Origin: Rhodopirellula sp. | Lineage (GTDB): Bacteria; Planctomycetota; Planctomycetia; Pirellulales; Pirellulaceae | Direction: 5' to 3' | Assembly (NCBI GenBank): GCA_002689655.1 | Contig: NZHC01000045.1 | Span: forward strand, 65,848-107,545 | DNA: 41,698 nucleotides | In this document: one piece after another, positions 36,358-41,698 of the stretch | Position numbering within the stretch: position 1 is the first letter of the stretch | Layout of the letters: each line of letters begins with the position of its first letter | Position numbers and translations under genes: made by a program | The notes under the pieces: generated by a model | The model's database searches: none | Seen by the model: only the letters and a program-made list of their open reading frames with translations | Told to the model about the DNA's origin: nothing

Positions 36358-37206
36358 ATGAAATACGGAATGAACCTGCTGCTTTGGTCTGGCGAAGTCA
36401 CCAGCGAAATGTTGCCAACCTGCGAGCAACTGAAAACTGCTGGGTACGACGGAGTTGAGTTACCAATGTTCAATTTGGAATTGGACTACAAGTCATTGGG
36501 CGAGAGCCTCGATTCCATGGGTTTGGCTCGCACAGCCGTGACGATTCGCGGAGAAGAAGACAACCCCATCTCACCGGACGCCAGTGTTCGAGCAAAAGGC
36601 GTCGAGCTCACAAAACAAACCCTTGATTGTTGTGCGGCCGCAGGGGTTGAAACGCTTGTTGGCCCTTACCACTCAGCACTAGGATACTTCAGCGGTGCAG
36701 GCCCCACCGATGATGAATGGAAATGGGGCGTCGATAGCATGCGGCAGGTTGCCGAACATGCAGGACAGGTCGGTGTGAAACTGGGTGTGGAAGCGTTGAA
36801 TCGTTTCGAGTGCTACTTCCTCAACACGCATGGTGATTCCGCTCGCTTCGTCCGGGAAGTTGACCACCCGTCATGCGGGATGATGTACGACACATTCCAT
36901 TCCAACATCGAAGAGAAGTCCGTCACCGATGCGGTAAGCGCAGGTGGAGACAAACTGTTCCATATCCATATCAGCGAGAACGATCGCAGCACGCCTGGTG
37001 AAGGTGCAGTACGTTGGGAAGAGAACTTCGACGCTATCGTAAAGAGCGGCTATGACGGCTGGCTCGTGATTGAGGCGTTCGGCTTAGCGCTTCCCGAAAT
37101 CGCAGCTGCGACCAAAATCTGGCGTCGGATGTACAAAGACGAGATCACCTTGGCCACGGAAGGTCTGAATTTCATGAAAAGCGAAATTGAAAAAAGGCAA
37201 GCATGA
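36358..37206 (+). CDS. Sugar (phosphate) epimerase/isomerase, D-tagatose/D-psicose 3-epimerase-like
   Basis: The 282-residue TIM-barrel protein carries all elements of the ketose 3-epimerase family: VEALNRFECYFLNT, YDTFHSNIEE, HIHISENDR and VIEAFG. The predicted metal and catalytic residues are Glu145, Asp178, His204 and Glu239. Their spacing is identical to Glu150/Asp183/His209/Glu244 of the Agrobacterium psicose epimerase as I remember it (each shifted by five). The enzyme would use a divalent metal (Mn or Co) to epimerise a ketose at C3 in the cytosol. The natural substrate is uncertain. It sits in a probable operon; its TGA shares four bases (ATGA) with the start of the next gene. Confidence 0.9.
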   Translation: MKYGMNLLLWSGEVTSEMLPTCEQLKTAGYDGVELPMFNLELDYKSLGESLDSMGLARTAVTIRGEEDNPISPDASVRAKGVELTKQTLDCCAAAGVETLVGPYHSALGYFSGAGPTDDEWKWGVDSMRQVAEHAGQVGVKLGVEALNRFECYFLNTHGDSARFVREVDHPSCGMMYDTFHSNIEEKSVTDAVSAGGDKLFHIHISENDRSTPGEGAVRWEENFDAIVKSGYDGWLVIEAFGLALPEIAAATKIWRRMYKDEITLATEGLNFMKSEIEKRQA

Positions 37207-37562
37207 GCAACGATTGCGACTCAACGCCTGGCAGCGTCATGATGCTGTCGGGCGATCTGCTATTTTGCTCGCGTGTGAAAGTGGCCGCCACTGCAGCCGG
37301 CCGCCAGTTTCGCATGGGTGGACAACTACCAGACGAAGACACCGACAGCATTGCCTACGTCGTCCTCGATCTATCAACACGCAGCGGGCTCACCAACAAG
37401 CTCGTTGAGCTTTGTCGCGAGAAGTGTCCGGATGCAAAACTGATTGCTTACGGGCCTCACGTCGACGTGAATAAACTACATGCAGCGAAGACGGCAGGCA
37501 TCGAAATGGTGCTGTCCAACGGACAATTCAGCAATCAGATGCAGGCCATCTTCGACTCCTGA
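37203..37562 (+). CDS. Pseudo-receiver (CheY-like fold) small protein
   Basis: The 119-residue protein starts at an ATG that overlaps the epimerase stop by four bases, with AAGG five bases upstream. Its pattern of strands and helices matches a receiver domain: the strand YVVLDLS places Asp56 at the phospho-acceptor position, followed by a helix (LVELCREKCPDA), the strand KLIAYGPH, and a final helix. However, the acidic pair after the first strand is missing (MMLSGDLLF), and the conserved Lys-Pro near the end is absent (MVLSNGQ). It is therefore a degenerate, probably non-phosphorylated receiver. Its coupling to a sugar epimerase suggests a shared regulatory or structural role, but nothing in the sequence fixes it. 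Confidence 0.72.
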   Translation: MSNDCDSTPGSVMMLSGDLLFCSRVKVAATAAGRQFRMGGQLPDEDTDSIAYVVLDLSTRSGLTNKLVELCREKCPDAKLIAYGPHVDVNKLHAAKTAGIEMVLSNGQFSNQMQAIFDS

Positions 37563-37653
37563 TTGACTGGGTTGATGGCCACACCAACTGCAGCGGTAAA
37601 GACTTGACTGAGATGCAGAGAAGTTGAACTTACAGCGGTGCCGGGGCTCAATA

Positions 37654-37693
37654 GCTGGCTACTTCAGAAAGCTGGCTACTTCAGAAAGCTGGG
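37654..37693. repeat. 17-base tandem duplication over the sulfatase stop codon
   Basis: GCTGGCTACTTCAGAAA at 37654-37670 is repeated exactly at 37671-37687 and partially after that (GCTGG). The second copy contains the sulfatase stop codon (minus strand, TAG at 37676-37678). The duplication lies at the extreme 3' end and does not alter the encoded catalytic domain. Confidence 0.8.
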
Positions 37694-39082
37694 GTGCGAG
37701 GCTTTGATCAGACGCTTGCCATTGTTTCGATCGAAGCCATCCGGAGTCAAACCGGCTTCCCCCGGGAACTGGTCGTCCGTTTCGCTCTGCCACTGTTTCA
37801 GCTGATCACGCATCACCTGCATTTGATCAGAAAAATCTGGAAGCATCGCCAAGTTCACTAAGCAGTTCGGGTCTTTTGTCACATCGAACAGAAACTCCTC
37901 TGCCCGTGGTGTCTCAACACATCCCTGCTGCGAAGGCGTCAGGGTGCCGACTGCATGCATTTCCAGCATCACCTTGTAAGTCGGACTATTCACGGCGTCC
38001 GCAGGAGGCGTACCGGCAACGCCGGGCAACCAATTACGAACGTAACAAAAGTCCCGACTGTGAACCGCACGCTCATAAGCGCGGTAATCATGCCAATTGT
38101 GTTCTGCAAAGGCATACTTGCGAGTCTGTCTATTTGGATCTGAAAGCATCCGCACAAAACTTTCGCCTTGAAAGCTTGCCAGCGGAGGGAGTCCTGCCAA
38201 CTCCAGAATCGTCGGTGCAATATCCACTGTGCTGACAACATTTTTGGCGACCTGCCCAACCTGTACCCGCTGTGGCCAACGCACAATGAAGGGGGTGCGA
38301 ACTCCCGGAACATGAACTCGCGTCTTGCAATGGGGAAACGGACGTCCGTTGTCGCTAATCACAAGGACGAACGTATTTTTTTCCAATCCCTGCTGCTTGA
38401 GTTCTTGCAGCACCATCCCAATATGTTCATCAAACCGACTCACCTCGTCGTAATACAAGGCCAGATCCTCGCGAACGCGCGAGGCGTCCGGAAAGAAGGG
38501 AGGTACAATGACTTTGGCCGGGTCATGGGGCGGAATCACTGCCCCCGGTTTGTATCCACGGTGTGGATCACTATGAGCCGCCCATAGAAAAAACGGCTGC
38601 CCTGCAGGTCGATCCTTCAATGCTTTGACCCATGCATTTCCCATCGCCGCGGGATTGGACCCTCTGCGATAATCAACTTGGTCCGCGACCGCCTGACCAA
38701 GATGCCACTTGCCTACCGCGGCAGTCCAGTACCCGGCATCCATGAGCGGCTTGGTGAACATCGTTTGCTCTTTCGGCAATGGCAGATGCAACTCGCCAGC
38801 ACCCGTTACGTGCGGATATCTTCCGGTCAGCATCGAACAGCGACTGGGACTACAGGAAGAACAGGTCAGGTACGCTCGATCAAACCTCATGCCCTCTGCC
38901 GCAAGACGATCCATATTTGGCGTCCGAATGGCAGGGTTGCCATAGGCTCCACAGTCATCCCAAGCCATGTCATCCGCTACAAAGATGACGAAGTTGGGAC
39001 GTTCGTCACCACAAGCTGAACTGAAAAGGGCGTTGACAAAACAGACGGCCACCAACAACTGAAGAGCAAGCACACGAAACAT
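37676..39082 (-). CDS. Exported arylsulfatase-type sulfatase (formylglycine-dependent)
   Basis: The 468-residue protein has an N-terminal signal (MFRVLALQLLVAVCFV...), then the sulfatase start NFVIFVADDMAWDD with metal-binding Asp37/Asp38. The signature CSPSRCSMLTGRYPH follows, in which Cys77 would be oxidised to formylglycine by an FGE-type maturase. Later elements are GKWHLGQ, HSDPH and VISDNGRPFPH, which supply further metal and substrate residues. A Cys near the signal end (SSAC) is not a good lipobox. The family hydrolyses sulfate esters; in Planctomycetes such enzymes are numerous and act on sulfated polysaccharides. The substrate cannot be told. It converges with the pseudo-receiver gene, with no maturase nearby. 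Confidence 0.92.
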   Translation of the reverse strand: MFRVLALQLLVAVCFVNALFSSACGDERPNFVIFVADDMAWDDCGAYGNPAIRTPNMDRLAAEGMRFDRAYLTCSSCSPSRCSMLTGRYPHVTGAGELHLPLPKEQTMFTKPLMDAGYWTAAVGKWHLGQAVADQVDYRRGSNPAAMGNAWVKALKDRPAGQPFFLWAAHSDPHRGYKPGAVIPPHDPAKVIVPPFFPDASRVREDLALYYDEVSRFDEHIGMVLQELKQQGLEKNTFVLVISDNGRPFPHCKTRVHVPGVRTPFIVRWPQRVQVGQVAKNVVSTVDIAPTILELAGLPPLASFQGESFVRMLSDPNRQTRKYAFAEHNWHDYRAYERAVHSRDFCYVRNWLPGVAGTPPADAVNSPTYKVMLEMHAVGTLTPSQQGCVETPRAEEFLFDVTKDPNCLVNLAMLPDFSDQMQVMRDQLKQWQSETDDQFPGEAGLTPDGFDRNNGKRLIKASHPSFLK

Positions 39083-39439
39083 CAGGCAATAACTTTCGGA
39101 ACAGAGTTTAAGTCAAACGGGGAGTATTCCTGTGAGCCAAGTCACGACATCACGTTCATGACGATGCGCTGGCCTCACGGGCTGGCTTCAAAACAACGCT
39201 GGCACTGACAGTGGCCCTCACGTCACATTGTGATGAATCATGACCAGCGGAGCAATCAACCGACCAGAGAAACGCCCAAAGAGTCCCAAGGACCTGAGTT
39301 GATCGTAAAATGCTATCGAAAAGCCGCGACTCAGTATCAGGCGGAATCAATCAAGACGCTGGGAGGAAAGAAAAACGGCAGCGTGTTTCCACGCTGCCGT
39401 TTTGACTTTTCAAATTCTGGCGAAAGAATCAGCTTGGGA
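39083..39439. other. Intergenic region between sulfatase and EF-G genes
   Basis: This 357-base gap contains the EF-G terminator at 39372-39403 and, closer to the sulfatase start, presumably its promoter. Short frames here lack ribosome binding sites. I saw no RNA gene. Confidence 0.4.
39372..39403 (-). terminator. Intrinsic terminator of the EF-G gene
   Basis: AAAACGGCAGCGTG (39372-39385) pairs perfectly with CACGCTGCCGTTTT (39390-39403) around a 4-base loop. A-rich sequence before it and T-rich sequence after it make it able to act on both strands. It lies 36 bases past the EF-G stop. Confidence 0.85.
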
Positions 39440-41527
39440 CTACTTGGCACCCACCAGTTGCTGCTTCTTCTTTTCTTCGATGATTTCTTCCTGAATATTC
39501 GACGGCACCTGTCGGTACAAAGCCAGTTCCATCGTGAAGGTTCCCTGACCCTGAGTCAAACTACGAAGGTCAGTCGCATAGCCGAATGTTTCAGCGAGAG
39601 GCACTTCAGCTTTAATCACGCTGACCTGTTCGATGATATCGTTGCTGGTCATGATTCCACGACGGCGGATCACGTCGCCGACAACGGTACCCTGAAAATC
39701 TTCCGGGCATTCGATTTCGATATTCATGATTGGCTCGAGCAATTTCGGCCCCGCTTTCTTGAAGTACTCACGGAAACAACCTTGAGCAGCGGTGTAGAAA
39801 GCCTTCTCGGAGGAGTCAACCTCGTGGAAACTTCCATCGTCCAACGTAATCCGGGTTCCGACCACGGGATATTCGGCGATGGGGCCTTTTCCAAGGCTGT
39901 CGCGGAATCCTTTTTCGACGGCAGGAATGTACTGTTTGGGAATACGTCCACCCACGATTTTCTCTTCGAACTCGAAGCTATCTTCGCTGTCCGACTCAAT
40001 TGGTGAGAGGGTACCTTTGATATGAGCAAACTGACCGGAACCACCGGACTGTTTCTTGTGCTTGTAGTCGTAGCTGATCTCTTTGGTAGGACTTTCGCGG
40101 TAGCTGACCTTGGGAGCCCCCACTTCGATTTCCACACCGTACTCACGACGAATTCGCTCGATGTAAACCTCAAGGTGAAGCTCACCCATTCCGCTGATCA
40201 GAATTTCGTTCGTTTCCTCATCCGTGAAAACTCGGAACGTCGGGTCCTCTTTTCGGAAACGCTGCAGGGCTTTGCCCATTTTGTCTCCATCGCCTCGACT
40301 CTTTGGAGAAACCGCGATTTTGATAACGGGATCAGGCACGAACATGGTTTCCAAGGTGCATGCATCACGTTCGACACCGTAGGTGTCACCACTGGCTGAG
40401 TCGATTCCCATGACAGCGATGATGTCACCAGCAGAAGCTGAGTCAACTTCTTCACGCTTGTCACTGTGCATGCGAACGATACGACTGAAACGTTCTTTAC
40501 GCCCAGTACGTTGGTTAACGTAGGTACCACCTTTTTCGATGGTTCCCTGATAGATTCGCATGAAGGTCAATTGTCCGAACGGATCGTCCACAATTTTAAA
40601 CGCCATTCCAACGAAGGCGGCACTTGGATCAGGGTTGAGCTCGATCTTCTCTTCCTCGTTCTTCGGATTACGCCCGAAAATATCACGATCAAGAGGGCTT
40701 GGCAGGTATCGGATGACAGCATCAAGCATGGGCTGAACGCCTTTATTCTTGAATGCGGTACCCATGTAGACGGGGGTCGCACCACCGAGCACGGCATCGC
40801 GAGTCACGGTGTAGATCAATTCCTTAGGAATCTCTTCTTCACTGAGCAGCATTTCCATCATCTCATCGCTGTACATCGACAGCGCTTCAAGCATTTTACC
40901 GCGTTTTTCCTCTGCTTCGTCTTGCAGGTCGGCTGGAATTGGCCCCTCGACCACTTCTTCACCCTCGTCACCCGCGTGCGTCAGACCGACCATTTCAATC
41001 AAGTCGACGACGCCTTGGAAATTATCCTCTGCACCGATTGGAATCTGCATCAGAAACGCATCAGCGCCGAGTTTGTCACGCAACTGCTCAACCACTCGAT
41101 ACGGGTTGGCACCGGTACGGTCCATTTTGTTGATAAACGCAAGACGAGGCACTTGGTAGCGTTTCATTTGCCGGTCCACAGTGATGGACTGACTCTGCAC
41201 ACCACCAACGCTGCACAGCACAAGCACTGCACCGTCGAGGACACGCAAGCTGCGTTCCACCTCAACCGTGAAGTCAACGTGACCGGGTGTATCGATCAAG
41301 TTGATCGGATGGTCTTTGTAAGTAACGCTTGTGGCGGCACTGGTAATGGTAATACCGCGTTCACGTTCGAGTTCCATGTGATCCATGGTGGCACCGTCAC
41401 CATCACCCCGAACCTCTTCGATCTTGTGAATCCGTCCGGTGTAAAAAAGGACACGCTCGCTCAAGGTTGTTTTCCCTGAATCGATATGCGCGCTAATCCC
41501 GATGTTTCTCAGTTTATCCAGACTCAT
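39440..41527 (-). CDS. fusA: Translation elongation factor G, mtEFG1/spdEFG1-like
   Basis: The 695-residue protein has the full EF-G order. The P-loop is AHIDSGKTT (residues 13-21), switch I ends in [11 protein letters not shown], and DTPGH and NKMD follow. The rest continues through domains II to V to a Lys-rich end ([12 protein letters not shown]). It catalyses GTP-driven translocation on the ribosome in the cytosol. The start at 41527 has AGGTG six bases upstream; a GTG three codons earlier lies in that ribosome binding site. The P-loop with Ser instead of Ala, [19 protein letters not shown], and [12 protein letters not shown] resemble mitochondrial EFG1 and the spirochaete/planctomycete spdEFG1 group rather than canonical EF-G. 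No rpsL/rpsG/tuf genes follow it; a terminator does. The 5' neighbour lies outside the window. Confidence 0.93.
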   Translation of the reverse strand: MSLDKLRNIGISAHIDSGKTTLSERVLFYTGRIHKIEEVRGDGDGATMDHMELERERGITITSAATSVTYKDHPINLIDTPGHVDFTVEVERSLRVLDGAVLVLCSVGGVQSQSITVDRQMKRYQVPRLAFINKMDRTGANPYRVVEQLRDKLGADAFLMQIPIGAEDNFQGVVDLIEMVGLTHAGDEGEEVVEGPIPADLQDEAEEKRGKMLEALSMYSDEMMEMLLSEEEIPKELIYTVTRDAVLGGATPVYMGTAFKNKGVQPMLDAVIRYLPSPLDRDIFGRNPKNEEEKIELNPDPSAAFVGMAFKIVDDPFGQLTFMRIYQGTIEKGGTYVNQRTGRKERFSRIVRMHSDKREEVDSASAGDIIAVMGIDSASGDTYGVERDACTLETMFVPDPVIKIAVSPKSRGDGDKMGKALQRFRKEDPTFRVFTDEETNEILISGMGELHLEVYIERIRREYGVEIEVGAPKVSYRESPTKEISYDYKHKKQSGGSGQFAHIKGTLSPIESDSEDSFEFEEKIVGGRIPKQYIPAVEKGFRDSLGKGPIAEYPVVGTRITLDDGSFHEVDSSEKAFYTAAQGCFREYFKKAGPKLLEPIMNIEIECPEDFQGTVVGDVIRRRGIMTSNDIIEQVSVIKAEVPLAETFGYATDLRSLTQGQGTFTMELALYRQVPSNIQEEIIEEKKKQQLVGAK

Positions 41528-41698
41528 AACTTTCACCTGAACAGGGCTATCGCTTCTGGCTTCGATGGAGACACAACGAACAGGCCGTGTCGCATGAAAA
41601 TTTCAATCGATGCTGAAGGAGAGCTCAGTTTTGTTTGGGCGTGGTTCACGCCGGGGGGTTGTGGATGGCTATTCTTACTTACGATGTTGTTCGAGGCG
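41528..41698. other. Leader region upstream of EF-G at the window edge
   Basis: This region holds the ribosome binding site of EF-G and presumably its promoter. Plus-strand frames starting at the ATGs near 41593 and 41667 stay open to the edge, but they are too short to judge. Confidence 0.3.

Noticed and set aside
40466-41479. Plus-strand frame of 337 codons opposite EF-G
   Set aside because: A long open frame antisense to a highly conserved gene is expected from codon bias. The product is His/Phe/Thr-rich with no domain.
41593-41698. Possible start of a plus-strand gene at the right edge
   Set aside because: Open to the edge but only about 35 codons, with no strong ribosome binding site. 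It cannot be told from chance.

Overview
The window looks like chromosomal DNA of a planctomycete, most likely a Pirellulaceae (Rhodopirellula-like) bacterium. The grounds are a DUF1559 pilin-like protein with the H-x9-DG motif, several giant TPR + FG-GAP + ASPIC/UnbV lipoproteins, a multiheme cytochrome fused to TPRs, a formylglycine-type sulfatase, a DUF4332-bearing SMC-like ATPase, and an EF-G of the mtEFG1/spdEFG1 type. There are no rRNA or tRNA genes, insertion sequences or CRISPR arrays, and no sign of a prophage or integrated element.

Layout. The left edge (1-137, minus) holds the first 45 codons of a lipoprotein. An SMC/YhaN-like ATPase with two C-terminal DUF4332-like modules follows (583-4725, plus), convergent with a Tat-exported M19 dipeptidase-like protein (4823-6220, minus). 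From 6327 to 26427 lies the most striking part: five paralogous lipoproteins of about 1000 residues (called here A1, B1, A2, B2, B3), each built as lipobox - TPR - FG-GAP propeller - ASPIC/UnbV. They are interleaved with a seven-CxxCH cytochrome c with a TPR tail (9962-11830), a DUF1559 protein (15324-16553) and a small acidic lipoprotein (16834-17037). Sequence similarity splits the five into two subfamilies. A2 and B2 form a translationally coupled pair.

The third region holds an M20 deacylase (26781-27962, minus), a Pro/Gln-rich repeat lipoprotein (28205-29155, minus) divergent from a large secretin (29428-33321, plus), a further lipoprotein (33479-34351, plus), and a double zinc-ribbon membrane protein (34508-35311, minus). 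A plus-strand trio follows: an AcpH-like hypothetical, a D-tagatose/D-psicose 3-epimerase-like TIM barrel, and a pseudo-receiver protein whose ATG overlaps the epimerase stop. A sulfatase (37676-39082, minus) and EF-G (39440-41527, minus, with a strong intrinsic terminator) close the window.

How the genes may work together (inference). Most products carry export signals, and at least nine have lipoprotein signals. The 6.3-26.4 kb block reads as a cell-surface module of large Ca-binding-type propeller lipoproteins with a multiheme cytochrome and a pilin-like protein. The secretin and its flanking lipoproteins could supply an outer-membrane export pore. No experimental function can be deduced from sequence alone for the five-paralog set. 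Start codons were chosen by signal peptides and Shine-Dalgarno matches; several genes appear to start with GTG.
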